In this document: positions 19,452 through 27,926 of the stretch, piece by piece
Position numbering within the stretch: position 1 is the first letter of the stretch
How the letters are laid out: the number at the start of each line of letters is the position of its first letter
Origin: Candidatus Sulfopaludibacter sp. SbA3
GTDB taxonomy: Bacteria; Pseudomonadota; Alphaproteobacteria; Caulobacterales; Hyphomonadaceae
Direction: 5' to 3'
Length of the DNA stretch: 62,515 nucleotides
NCBI GenBank assembly: GCA_945888325.1
Contig: CAMDAC010000017.1
Span: 1 to 62,515, forward strand
Made by a program: the position numbers and the translations under genes
The notes under the pieces: model-generated
The model's input: the letters and a program-made list of their open reading frames with translations, nothing else
Databases searched by the model: none
What the model was told of the DNA's origin: nothing

Positions 19452-19685
19452 ATGAAACGGCTTCTGGGCGCTGCAGCAGCGCTTGTCCTTATGGGGGGTG
19501 TTTCGGCCTGCGGGCTGACGGGCGATCTCAAACGCCCCGGTCCGCTGATCGGAAATCCGAACAATGTGGATCCCGCATCGCTGCCGGACGCGGAAAACAA
19601 AAACCTGCCGCAACTGCCGGACCGTCCGGCTGACCCGGTCGATGAAGACGCCGAGGACGAACTGCTCGGCGGGCCAGACTCCTGA
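19452..19685 (+). CDS. lptM: LptM-like small lipoprotein
   Basis: A 77-residue lipoprotein with a signal sequence and lipobox GVSAC followed at once by GLTGDLKRPGPL, the conserved segment of the LptM/YifL family, which in E. coli supports maturation of the LptD LPS translocon. The rest is acidic and low-complexity. Start ATG 19452 is 8 bases after the GGAG; ATG 19446 overlapping the argH stop is the alternative. The argH-lptM-lysA order is widely conserved and supports the call. Confidence 0.82.
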   Translation: MKRLLGAAAALVLMGGVSACGLTGDLKRPGPLIGNPNNVDPASLPDAENKNLPQLPDRPADPVDEDAEDELLGGPDS

Positions 19686-19927
19686 TGCGCGCGCGGATGC
19701 TTCTTGCGGCAGGCGCAGCGCTGGCAGTGTCGGCTTGCCAGACACCGCCGCCGGCCGAGCCGGTGATCACGCTGGCCGAGGCGGCTGAGCCCGCGCCGTT
19801 GGGTGTCGCGGTGCCCGTCAGCGAGAACCCCGCCGAGGGCATGACGGAGAATGACTGGGGCGGGGAAGTGCCGCAATCCAAGCCGGCCGGCGACGTCAAT
19901 GAAGGCGGCCTCGGCGACCTCGACTAG
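19685..19927 (+). CDS. small lipoprotein of unknown function
   Basis: An 80-residue protein that starts on the last base of the preceding stop (TGATG). Signal peptide with lipobox LAVSAC, then a Pro/Ala/Glu-rich acidic tail without recognisable domain, ending GGLGDLD. It sits between lptM and lysA, clearly cotranscribed. It might be a second partner in the outer-membrane process served by LptM, but nothing in the sequence shows this. Confidence 0.7.
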   Translation: MRARMLLAAGAALAVSACQTPPPAEPVITLAEAAEPAPLGVAVPVSENPAEGMTENDWGGEVPQSKPAGDVNEGGLGDLD

Positions 19928-19940
19928 CCCCGGAGCAAGG

Positions 19941-21215
19941 ATGCATCATTTCAACTATTCCGGGGGCCGCCTTCACTGCGAAGGCGTGGACCTTGACGCC
20001 ATCGCTTCGGCGGTCGGGACGCCCTGCTATGTCTATTCGAGCGCCACGCTGGTGCGCCATGCGCAGGTGATCGCGGAGGCCTTCCGTGGGCAGAGCGTGC
20101 TGATAGCCTATTCGGTGAAGGCCAACGGCAACCTCGCGGTGCTTGCAACGCTTGCCGGGCAGGGCTGCGGCGCGGATGTGGTCAGCGGCGGCGAATTGCT
20201 CCGGGCACGGAAGGCCGGCATTCCGGCCTCGCGGATCGTCTTCTCGGGCGTCGGCAAGACGGCGGCAGAAATGGCGCTGGCGCTGGATCAGGGTATCCAT
20301 CAGTTCAATGTGGAGAGCGCGGGCGAACTGCGCCTGCTGTCGGCAGTCGCCGCCCGGCTGGGCAAAACGGCGCCGATTGCGCTGCGCGTGAACCCGGATG
20401 TGGCGGCCGGCGGGCATCCGAATATTTCCACCGGCAAGTCCGGCGACAAGTTCGGCGTGCCCTGGGGCGAGTCCGAGGCGCTGTATGCCGAGGCGGCGAG
20501 CCTGCCCGGCATCAAGGCTGTCGGCGTGGACGTGCATATCGGCAGCCAGATCGGCGACCTCGCGCCGATGCGGGCGGCCTTCGAAAAGGTGGTGGCGCTG
20601 GCGCTCCGTCTGCGCGGGCAGGGCCATGACATTCGCCGAATCGATGTCGGCGGCGGGCTGGGTATTCCGTACAAAGAGGGGGATGCGCCGGCGCCGCCTT
20701 CGGCCTATGCGGCCATGATTTCAGACGTGACCGCCGGGCACGGCTTTGACGTGATCCTCGAGCCGGGCCGTGTGATTGCGGGCAATGCCGGTGTGTTGCT
20801 GACGACGGCGCTGTACGAGAAACAGGCGCCGGACCGGACCTTCCTGATCATTGATGCGGGCATGAATGACCTGATCCGCCCGGCCTTGTACGGCGCGCAT
20901 CATGATATTGTGCCGCTGGCCGAGCCGACAGCCGGGCAGGCGCAGAAAATCTATGATGTGGTGGGGCCGATCTGCGAGTCGACCGACAAGTTTGCGTCCG
21001 GCCGCGTGTTGCCGGAAGTGAACGCCGGTGACCGGCTCGCCTTCATGTCGGCAGGGGCGTACGGCGCCGTGTTGTCGTCAGCCTACAATGCGCGCCCGCT
21101 GGTGCCGGAAGTGCTGGTCGATGGCGACCGGTTCGAGATCGTCCGCAGGCGGCCCAGTTTTGAGGAATCGGTTGGACTGGAGAAAGTGCCGGAGTGGCTT
21201 ACGACGGTGGCCTGA
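19941..21215 (+). CDS. lysA: diaminopimelate decarboxylase
   Basis: PLP enzyme converting meso-DAP to lysine. A 424-residue fold-type III decarboxylase with GTPCYVYSSATL, the PLP lysine in AYSVKANGN (Lys60), NPDVAAGGHPNISTGKSGDKFG, HIGSQIGD, GGGLGIPY, EPGRVIAGNAG and the substrate-binding GPICESTDKFA. ATG 19941 follows CGGAGCAAGG. The following TIGR02302 gene overlaps its end by 22 bases. Confidence 0.96.
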   Translation: MHHFNYSGGRLHCEGVDLDAIASAVGTPCYVYSSATLVRHAQVIAEAFRGQSVLIAYSVKANGNLAVLATLAGQGCGADVVSGGELLRARKAGIPASRIVFSGVGKTAAEMALALDQGIHQFNVESAGELRLLSAVAARLGKTAPIALRVNPDVAAGGHPNISTGKSGDKFGVPWGESEALYAEAASLPGIKAVGVDVHIGSQIGDLAPMRAAFEKVVALALRLRGQGHDIRRIDVGGGLGIPYKEGDAPAPPSAYAAMISDVTAGHGFDVILEPGRVIAGNAGVLLTTALYEKQAPDRTFLIIDAGMNDLIRPALYGAHHDIVPLAEPTAGQAQKIYDVVGPICESTDKFASGRVLPEVNAGDRLAFMSAGAYGAVLSSAYNARPLVPEVLVDGDRFEIVRRRPSFEESVGLEKVPEWLTTVA

Positions 21216-23911
21216 CACAGATCGCGGCCAAGGTTGCCGCGACGCAGCGCCGGCTCACGCTGCTGGCGCTGGGGCGTGCCTTCTGGCCGGTGTTCGTTCT
21301 GCTCATGCTGTTCCTGTCCGCGGCGCTGTCCGGCGGGTTCGACCGGCTCGACAAGATTTCGGCGGCGCTGATCACGCCCGCGCTGCTGATCTTCGGCGGC
21401 GTGCTGACCTGGCGTGGATGGCAGAATTACGAACAGCCGGACGAATCCGAGGCCGCGCGGCTGCTGGAAGCGCCGTCGGAGCTGCGGCCCCTGACATCGC
21501 TGAAGGACCGGCCCGCGCACCCCTCCGCGGCGGCGTCCGGTCTCTGGCAGGCGCACCGGGCAAGGCTGCTGGCCGAGCTGCAAAACCTGCGGCTTCCGCG
21601 GTTCGGGGCGGAATGGAAGGCGCTTGACCCCTACATGCTGCGCGCCGTTCTGCCGGCGGCCGTGATCATCTTCGCGGTGCTGGCGGGCGGTGATGGCCCG
21701 GGCCGGGTGATGCGGGCGCTGTTTCCGGACTATGGCGCGCTGGTCGGCGCCGACAAGATGATGGTCGAAGCCTGGGTGACGCCGCCGGAGCATACCGGGC
21801 GGGCGCCGATCTTCCTGAAGCCCGGCAGCGAGGATGTCCGTGTACCGAAGGGTTCGGAAGTGACCCTGCGCACCGAGGCGGCGTCAGCGCCGCGCCTCGT
21901 GATGAAAGGCGCGCGTGACAAGGACGCGAAGTTTGCCGCAACGCCGGACGGCGCGTGGGAAGCCAAGGCGACCATCACAGGCGATACGCGCATCAGCGTG
22001 CGCTGGTGGGGCGAGCGGGCACGCTATGGGTTCAAGGTGCTGCCGGATGCGGTTCCCGCGATCGAGTTTGTCGGACTGCCGGAGCCGGGCGCGCAAGACC
22101 GCGTGAAATTTGCCTGGAAGGCGCAGGATGATTTCGGGATCGCCGGGATCGACCTGGCGATCCGGTTGCGAGAGCCGCATCCGGCGGCGCCGGACTCCGA
22201 AGAGCGCGTGCCCGTGCCGATGCCGGGCGCTGCTGGCGCCAAGGAAGCGAACGCGACGGTCGAGCTGGACCTGACGCGCCATCCCTGGGCGGGACTGGCC
22301 GTGGACCTGCAGCTCGTTGCGCTGGACGGCGCGGGGCAGGAGGGACGCAGCGAAAGCGTCCCCTACATCCTTCCCGAGAAGCTGTTCCTCGATCCGCTCG
22401 CACGGGCCACGCAGGAAGCGCGCGTGACGGTTTTGCGTGAGCCGCGCGACTATGCGCCTGAAGGGAAGAATGACTCCACGCTGCGCGACGGATCGATCAA
22501 CACGGCAGCTACAGGACGGCTCGGCGCGGCTCCGGAGGGCATTCGCCAGGGCGTGCTGATGCTGGAATCGATTACCTACAAGGGCGAGCAATTCATCGAC
22601 GACCTCGGCGTTTTCATGGGTCTGCAGATGGCGGAGAGTACGCTGGTCGCCGCCGGCTCGAAGGCCGAGGCGGAAGCGGTCGATCCGCTGCTCTGGGCGA
22701 TAGCGCTGAAGCTGGAATATGGCAGCGCGGCGGACGCAGCGCGGCGTCTGGAAGCGGCGCGGGCAGCGCTTGAGCGCGCGCTGCGGGACGGTGCCTCGGA
22801 GGAAGAAATCCGCAGGCTGATGGAAGCGTTCCGCGACGCTGCGAACGAGTACATGGCCGCGAAGATGGCGGAGGCCATCGCCAACGGGCTGGACGCGCCG
22901 GAATCCAGCGAGGACAGCCAGGCGCAGGCGGGCGGTGAAGGTCTCGGCGGGCAGGACTTCGAAGACATGCTGAACGCGCTGCAGGATCTGACCGAGACCG
23001 GCGCCAGCGATCAGGCGCGCCAGCTTCTCTCCGACATCACCAACATGCTCGAGAATCTTGAATTCCAACAGGGCGGCGAAGGTCAGCAGGGACAGGGCAT
23101 GCCGGGCGAGCAGGCTGAAGGCGAGGAAAGCGAATTGCCGCCTGAGGAGCAGGAGCTGACGGATGCGATGCGGCGCCTGTCGGAACTTCTGCGCGAGCAG
23201 CGCCAGCTGAACGATGACACGCTCGCCCAGCAGCGCGGGGAGCAACCGTCCGGGCAGGGCGGCACGCCGCCGCCGTTTGGCTCGCCGGAGGGCGAAGGCG
23301 CGGATGAAGGCGGCGGCGGGCAGCAGGAAGGCAGCGGTATGGGCCGCGGCGAGCAACCGGGTGAAAGCGGCACCGGCGCTGGCCAGGAGGGCGAACCGCA
23401 GGACGGCGATCAGGGCGGCGGTCAGCAAGGTGGCGGCACGCTGGCCGAGCGCCAGGCGGAGCTTGGCCGGCTGGTCGAAGAGTTTGCACGCCGCAGCGGT
23501 GAAGGCGCAGGCGACGGCGAAGGCGGCACGGGCGCGCAGGTGGATCCCGATGCGATGTCGGCGATCCGCGACGCGCAACGCCGGGCCGAGCAGGCGCTTC
23601 AAAACGGCAATGACGGCCGTGCGATCCTGGAGCAGGAGCGGGCCACGCAGCTGATGTCAGAGGTGGCGCGCGGCATGGCGGGCGCGCTCGACAGCCTTCA
23701 GGCCGAGCGGCTCGGAGAGCAATCGGGCGGAGAGGATCCGATGGGCCGCTCGCTGATGGGCGCGGGCAATGACGGCGAGGGCGTGAACATTCCCGACGAG
23801 TCCGAGCGCCAGCGCGCCAAGGATATCCTCGATGAACTGCGCCGCCGCTACAACGAGGCGGAGGACGAGGAAGAGCGCGAGTATCTGAGGCGGCTGCTCG
23901 ACCGTTTCTGA
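21194..23911 (+). CDS. TIGR02302 (DUF4175) family membrane protein
   Basis: A 905-residue protein of the TIGR02302 type found downstream of lysA in many Alphaproteobacteria; function unknown. Residues about 20-75 and 150-170 contain membrane segments. A periplasmic beta-rich part follows (MMVEAWVTPPEHTGRAPIFL). Residues about 560-780 are a Gln/Gly/Glu-rich low-complexity stretch (GGEGQQGQGMPGEQAEGEE, GGGQQEGSGMGRGEQPGES), and a charged coiled-coil end closes it (AKDILDELRRRYNEAEDEEE). The GTG at 21194 overlaps lysA; a start slightly downstream is possible since the GGAG overlaps the GTG. Confidence 0.85.
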   Translation: MAYDGGLTQIAAKVAATQRRLTLLALGRAFWPVFVLLMLFLSAALSGGFDRLDKISAALITPALLIFGGVLTWRGWQNYEQPDESEAARLLEAPSELRPLTSLKDRPAHPSAAASGLWQAHRARLLAELQNLRLPRFGAEWKALDPYMLRAVLPAAVIIFAVLAGGDGPGRVMRALFPDYGALVGADKMMVEAWVTPPEHTGRAPIFLKPGSEDVRVPKGSEVTLRTEAASAPRLVMKGARDKDAKFAATPDGAWEAKATITGDTRISVRWWGERARYGFKVLPDAVPAIEFVGLPEPGAQDRVKFAWKAQDDFGIAGIDLAIRLREPHPAAPDSEERVPVPMPGAAGAKEANATVELDLTRHPWAGLAVDLQLVALDGAGQEGRSESVPYILPEKLFLDPLARATQEARVTVLREPRDYAPEGKNDSTLRDGSINTAATGRLGAAPEGIRQGVLMLESITYKGEQFIDDLGVFMGLQMAESTLVAAGSKAEAEAVDPLLWAIALKLEYGSAADAARRLEAARAALERALRDGASEEEIRRLMEAFRDAANEYMAAKMAEAIANGLDAPESSEDSQAQAGGEGLGGQDFEDMLNALQDLTETGASDQARQLLSDITNMLENLEFQQGGEGQQGQGMPGEQAEGEESELPPEEQELTDAMRRLSELLREQRQLNDDTLAQQRGEQPSGQGGTPPPFGSPEGEGADEGGGGQQEGSGMGRGEQPGESGTGAGQEGEPQDGDQGGGQQGGGTLAERQAELGRLVEEFARRSGEGAGDGEGGTGAQVDPDAMSAIRDAQRRAEQALQNGNDGRAILEQERATQLMSEVARGMAGALDSLQAERLGEQSGGEDPMGRSLMGAGNDGEGVNIPDESERQRAKDILDELRRRYNEAEDEEEREYLRRLLDRF

Positions 23912-23969
23912 CGCGCTTGCGCGCAAGCTCGTTCCCTGACTTGATGCACGAAAACGGGAGGAGCGGGCC

Positions 23970-24929
23970 ATGGCGCAGCGCTGGGAGTATACCAAGGGCC
24001 TCAAGGATATCGGCAACGGGCTCTATGCCTGGCTGCAGCCGGATGGTGGCTGGGGCTGGTCAAATGCGGGGCTGATCCGTGACGGCGAGGCGTCGCTGCT
24101 GGTCGATACGCTGTTCGACATGGCGCTGACGCGCGACATGCTGACGGCGATGGAGGACGCGGCCGGGATCAGCGCGGGGAAGATCGGCACCATCGTCAAC
24201 ACGCATGCGAACGGCGACCATTGCCACGGCAACGGATGTTGTCCGCAGGCGGAGATCATTGCCAGCGAGGCGAGCGCGCGGGAAATGGCCGAGGTGCCGC
24301 CGGCAACGCTCGCCATGTTCAAGGCGGCGGGCGCGAAGCTCGGCCCGGCAGGGGCTTATTTCGCGGATGTGTTCGCGCCGTTTGACTTCGACAATGTCGA
24401 AGAGCGGACACCGACAAAGACTTTCTCCGGCGCGATGGACATGAAGGTCGGCGACAAGGCCGTGCGGCTGATCGAAGTGGGACCTGCGCATACCGGCGGT
24501 GATGTGCTGGTGCATGTGCCGGGGGACCGAGCGGTGTTCACAGGCGACATCCTGTTCATCGATGGCACGCCGCTGATGTGGGCGGGGCCGGTCGCGAACT
24601 GGATCCGGGCCTGCGAGACGATCATCGCAATGGATGTGGACGTCATTGTGCCGGGGCATGGTCCGATCACGAACAAGGCCGGTGTGCGCCGCGTGGCGGA
24701 TTACCTCGCTTACATCGACCGGGAAGCCCGCAAACGGTTCGACGCCGGATTGCCGGTGCGCGAAGCCGCGCTGGATATCGCGCTCGGCGATTACTCAAGC
24801 TGGGGCGATGCGGAGCGGATCGCGGTGAATGTGGACAGTCTCTACCGGGAGTATCGCGGCGACGGGAAGGTCACGCCGGTGATCGAGCTGTTCGCGCTGA
24901 TGGCGGAAGTCCGCGACGCGCGGCGGTAG
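23970..24929 (+). CDS. metallo-beta-lactamase-fold hydrolase
   Basis: A 319-residue MBL-fold protein. The metal motif is THANGDHCHGN, i.e. HxNGDH rather than HxHxDH, as in several non-lactamase MBL subgroups, followed by a metal-ligand His in GPAHTGGD, Asp in FTGDILF and His in VPGHGP. A C-terminal helical region contains a REARKRFDAG segment. Substrate unknown; probably a cytoplasmic esterase or sulfatase-like hydrolase. Its ATG follows GGGAGGAG at 23956. It stands alone, convergent with the NADH dehydrogenase gene. Confidence 0.85.
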   Translation: MAQRWEYTKGLKDIGNGLYAWLQPDGGWGWSNAGLIRDGEASLLVDTLFDMALTRDMLTAMEDAAGISAGKIGTIVNTHANGDHCHGNGCCPQAEIIASEASAREMAEVPPATLAMFKAAGAKLGPAGAYFADVFAPFDFDNVEERTPTKTFSGAMDMKVGDKAVRLIEVGPAHTGGDVLVHVPGDRAVFTGDILFIDGTPLMWAGPVANWIRACETIIAMDVDVIVPGHGPITNKAGVRRVADYLAYIDREARKRFDAGLPVREAALDIALGDYSSWGDAERIAVNVDSLYREYRGDGKVTPVIELFALMAEVRDARR

Positions 24930-24987
24930 ATTCTTGTTTGTCGCGATGTCTTTCGCTCAACCGGTACCCACTTGAGCGGACATCGCT

Positions 24988-26304
24988 CTAGTGCAGCTTG
25001 AGCTTGGGCCGGACGACCTGGTTCACGTGGCCCATGATAATCATGCCGAGCCCGCGGATTGATCCGTGGATCGCCATCAGGTGCATGCGGTAGAGCGAGA
25101 TGTAAACGAAGCGGGCGAGGCGGCCTTCGATGGCCATGCGTCCGCCGACGAGGTTGCCCATCAGCGTGCCGACGGTGGCATAGCGGCTCATCGAGATCAG
25201 TGAGCCCTTGTCTTCGTAGGTAAAAGCCTTGAGCGGCTTCTGTTCGATCAGGGCACGGATGTTGTTGTAGGCCGTGCCGGCCATCTGGTGCGCGCTCTGG
25301 GCGCGGGGCGGCACCGGACGGTCTGCGCCCGGCGGCGTGTAGGAGGCGCAGTCGCCAATGGCGAAGATGCGTTCGTCGCGCGTCGTCTGCAGCGTGTCTT
25401 TCACAAGCAGCTGGTTTGAGCGGTTGGTTTCGAGGCCAGCAATGTCCTTGAGGAAGTCCGGCGCTTTCACGCCGGCCGCCCAGACCTTTAGGTCGGCCGG
25501 GAACACCTTGCCGTCCCTGGTTTCGATGGCTTCGGGCGTGACGCGTGAGACTTGCGCGCCGGTGACGACTTCGACGCCGAGCGCTTCGAGTTCGCCGTGG
25601 GCGGCTTCCGCCAGTTTTTCCGGAAGGGCCGGCAGGATGCGCGGGCCGGCTTCGAGCAGGCAGACCTTGAGGCGCTTCTCGTCGAACACTTCGAGGCCGT
25701 AATAGCGCAGGGCCGAGGCAGAATTGTAGAGTTCTGCGGCAAGCTCCACACCGGTTGCGCCGCCGCCAACGATCGCGACGCGGACATATTCGTCCGCCTG
25801 TGGATCGAGGCTGAGCCGGCGCGAGCATCGCAGGCACTGGTTCAGGAGGCGCTGGCGGAACGAGTCTGCATCGCGGCGGCTCTCCAGAGACAGGCAGTTG
25901 TCCTTGACGCCTTCGACACCGAAATCGTTCGATACGGAACCGAGGGCGAGGACGAGATAGTCATAGCGGATGCGGTGCTCGCCCATCAGCTCCGAGCCAT
26001 CCACGTCCAGGAGGGGCGAGACGATGACCTGGCGGTTGGCGCGGTCGATGCCCTTCAGGGCGCCCTGGAAGTAGCGATAGCCCCAGCGATGGGCATGGGC
26101 ACCATAGCCGACCTCATCGAGGTTGGCGTCCAGCGAGCCGGCGGCGACTTCGTGGAGCAGGGGCTTCCAGATATGGGTCCGGTTGCGCTCAAGCAGGATG
26201 ATGTCAAACTTCTCGCGGCCATAGCGCGCGCCGAGCCGGGCCGCGAGTTGCAACCCGCCGGCACCGCCTCCGACGACGACAATCTGGATCTTCAGCCCGC
26301 GCAT
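24988..26304 (-). CDS. ndh: type II NADH:quinone oxidoreductase
   Basis: Non-proton-pumping NADH dehydrogenase, 438 residues. The FAD motif is IVVVGGGAGGLQLAARLG and the NADH motif VAIVGGGATGVELAAEL (about 180-196). AIGDCASY binds FAD and PPRAQSAHQMA matches the quinone-site signature of NDH-2. The C-terminal 80 residues contain hydrophobic, amphipathic helices (LARFVYISLYRMHLMAIHG) that would anchor it to the inner membrane. Single gene, not in an operon with its neighbours. Confidence 0.92.
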   Translation of the reverse strand: MRGLKIQIVVVGGGAGGLQLAARLGARYGREKFDIILLERNRTHIWKPLLHEVAAGSLDANLDEVGYGAHAHRWGYRYFQGALKGIDRANRQVIVSPLLDVDGSELMGEHRIRYDYLVLALGSVSNDFGVEGVKDNCLSLESRRDADSFRQRLLNQCLRCSRRLSLDPQADEYVRVAIVGGGATGVELAAELYNSASALRYYGLEVFDEKRLKVCLLEAGPRILPALPEKLAEAAHGELEALGVEVVTGAQVSRVTPEAIETRDGKVFPADLKVWAAGVKAPDFLKDIAGLETNRSNQLLVKDTLQTTRDERIFAIGDCASYTPPGADRPVPPRAQSAHQMAGTAYNNIRALIEQKPLKAFTYEDKGSLISMSRYATVGTLMGNLVGGRMAIEGRLARFVYISLYRMHLMAIHGSIRGLGMIIMGHVNQVVRPKLKLH

Positions 26305-26352
26305 TGACCAAGCATATCGCCCGAACGGTAAAGAAGGAAATAGCGAACTCGA

Positions 26353-26925
26353 TCAGCGGTTTGCGCCAGGGACCCATTTCACGTCGTCTGCCCCGTCATT
26401 GTTCGCCGCGCGCCCGGCGACGAACAACCAGTCCGAAAGCCGGTTGATGAAGGCGAGGGCGACGGCGTTCACCGGCTCTTCCGGCAGGGCAGAGAGTTCG
26501 GCGATCTGGCGTTCAGCCCGCCGGCACAGGGTCCGGGCCACATGCAGGTAGGCCGACAGGGCCGATCCGCCAGGCAGGATGAAACTGTCGAGCGGCGGGA
26601 TCACGGCGTTCATGGCGTCGATCTCGGTCTCGAGGCGTGTGACCTGCGATTCAATAATGCGCAGCGGGGTCCATTCGAGGACGCGGCCACGGTCTGGCGT
26701 CGCAAGGTCAGCGCCGAGATCAAACAGGTCGTTCTGGATGCGCCGGAAAGCCTCGAGCATGGCGCCCTTGGCCTCAAGGGCGGCGACGCCAAGGGCGGCG
26801 TTCAGCTCGTCAACGGTGCCGTAGGCCGCCACGCGCGGATGCCATTTGGGTACCACTTCGCCGGTCGACAGGCGGGTTTCGCCGGTGTCGCCGGTGCGCG
26901 TATAGATCTTGTCGAGCCTGACCAT
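26353..26925 (-). CDS. ATP:cob(I)alamin adenosyltransferase, PduO type
   Basis: Makes adenosylcobalamin from cob(I)alamin and ATP. A 190-residue protein with the ATP-binding N-terminus KIYTRTGDTGETRLSTG, RVAAYGTVDELNAALG and the helix ARTLCRRAERQIAEL, ending NRLSDWLFVAGRAAN. The frame runs further upstream, but ATG 26925 follows GGGAG and gives the standard MVRLDKIYT start. It lies downstream of the HIG1-like gene on the same strand with a 16-base gap. No cobalamin-dependent enzyme is in the window. Confidence 0.93.
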   Translation of the reverse strand: MVRLDKIYTRTGDTGETRLSTGEVVPKWHPRVAAYGTVDELNAALGVAALEAKGAMLEAFRRIQNDLFDLGADLATPDRGRVLEWTPLRIIESQVTRLETEIDAMNAVIPPLDSFILPGGSALSAYLHVARTLCRRAERQIAELSALPEEPVNAVALAFINRLSDWLFVAGRAANNDGADDVKWVPGANR

Positions 26926-26941
26926 TCGGGCGCTCCCTTGT

Positions 26942-27154
26942 TTATGCGCCGAACTTGATGGCGCCGGCCACCACGCCCAGCAGGACGAGGAAGGCAATGG
27001 CGGCGGCCTGGAGGATGACGCGCATGCGCATCAGCTGGTTTGAACGGCTGGCCTGCTTCTCGTCGCGGCGCGCGAGATTGGCGATGCCGACGAGCAGCAC
27101 GACGACGATCGCGGCGAGGAGGATGTAGAAGCCGATGGTCAGGGCGCTTTGCAT
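26942..27154 (-). CDS. twin-transmembrane HIG1-domain protein
   Basis: A 70-residue protein with two membrane helices (about 5-28 and 46-68) joined by a basic loop, RRDEKQASRSNQLMRMRVILQA. SNQLMRMRV matches the HIG1-type signature. Mitochondrial HIG1 relatives associate with respiratory supercomplexes; the bacterial role is not established. It sits between zapA and the adenosyltransferase gene on the same strand, and near ndh. Confidence 0.72.
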   Translation of the reverse strand: MQSALTIGFYILLAAIVVVLLVGIANLARRDEKQASRSNQLMRMRVILQAAAIAFLVLLGVVAGAIKFGA

Positions 27155-27240
27155 GGGGCTTTAGCCTTTTCGAGGAGTTTCAGGCGGGACCATAGACCGG
27201 GGCCGCCCATCCGGCGCTGCTGCATCCGGTCGCGGCGGTG

Positions 27241-27549
27241 TCAGCGTTCATTTTCGAGCCGGGCCGCGAGGGCTTCAACCCGGCTGGCCATGGTCAGCAG
27301 CAGCTCGACCGCGCGCGCTTCGGTATCCGGCCGGGCGGACACGCCGCGCTTGGCGCTGTCGAGTTCATCGAGGAGGGCCAGCGCGGTGATCAGTAGCAGG
27401 CGCTCATCGCCGATATCGCCGACGGCATCAGCGATCTGGCCAACGCGGGCATCCAGTTGTTCGGCGAGGCGCTGGACGCGCATTTCCTGCCCCGGCGCGC
27501 AGGCGATGGAGAAGCTGCGGCCCCGGAGCGTGATGTCTGCCTTGGCCAA
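27241..27549 (-). CDS. zapA: cell division protein ZapA
   Basis: A 102-residue FtsZ-bundling protein. The N-terminal beta strands (ADITLRGRSFSIACAPGQE) and the following helix (RVQRLAEQLDARVGQIADAVG, DERLLLITALALLDEL) match the ZapA fold; a coiled coil completes it. It lies 3 bases downstream of the DUF4164-like gene. 6S RNA, often found near zapA, does not fit in the 86 bases downstream. Confidence 0.88.
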   Translation of the reverse strand: MAKADITLRGRSFSIACAPGQEMRVQRLAEQLDARVGQIADAVGDIGDERLLLITALALLDELDSAKRGVSARPDTEARAVELLLTMASRVEALAARLENER

Positions 27550-27552
27550 GCG

Positions 27553-27822
27553 TCAGTCCTCCTTGCCCAGCGCGGCGCGGACTTCTTCGATGGCGGACCC
27601 AAGAGCCAGACTCGCCTCATCGGCGAGTGCCTGGAGTTCCGGCGCGCGCGCGAGGGACTGGTCGAGGGCTTCGGCGAGGTTTGCCCGGTCGGTCACCAGC
27701 GCCGCGATCTCGGCGCGCAGCGCAGTGGGATTGCCGGTGCGCAACAGGTGCGCCTCCAGCGCCAGCTCCAGGCGGTTGAGGGCGGTTTCGAGACGCAGGG
27801 CGGCCGGGTCGAGGTCTGTCAT
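27553..27822 (-). CDS. DUF4164-like coiled-coil protein
   Basis: An 89-residue, almost entirely helical protein (ALNRLELALEAHLLR, LRAEIAALVTDRANLAEALDQ) resembling the DUF4164 proteins that precede zapA in Alphaproteobacteria. No catalytic motif. Three bases separate it from zapA, so cotranslation is likely and a structural role in the divisome is plausible. Divergent from tkt with 104 bases between them. Confidence 0.72.
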   Translation of the reverse strand: MTDLDPAALRLETALNRLELALEAHLLRTGNPTALRAEIAALVTDRANLAEALDQSLARAPELQALADEASLALGSAIEEVRAALGKED

Positions 27823-27865
27823 GACCTTTCTGGACTAACTGGAATGACTGCGCCCGCCAAGCGCC

Positions 27866-27896
27866 TTGACGGTTCGGAACAAGTCTGGCCTAGCAC
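27866..27896 (+). promoter_or_regulatory. promoter candidate for tkt
   Basis: TTGACG (27866-27871), 17 bases, then CCTAGCAC (27889-27896). The -35 is perfect for the alphaproteobacterial housekeeping consensus and the -10 carries the CTAG core seen before other genes here. Predicted start about 25 bases before the tkt ATG. Confidence 0.45.
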
Positions 27897-27926
27897 GAAT
27901 CGCGAAAACTCCGGGAGATCAGCAGA

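Noticed and set aside
21884..23602. Minus-strand 572-codon frame opposite the TIGR02302 gene
   Set aside because: Composition is typical of an antisense shadow and no family motif is present; the plus-strand gene is convincing.
27155..27240. Possible 6S RNA next to zapA
   Set aside because: Only 86 bases are available and no long bulged hairpin can be drawn; 6S RNA is about twice as long.
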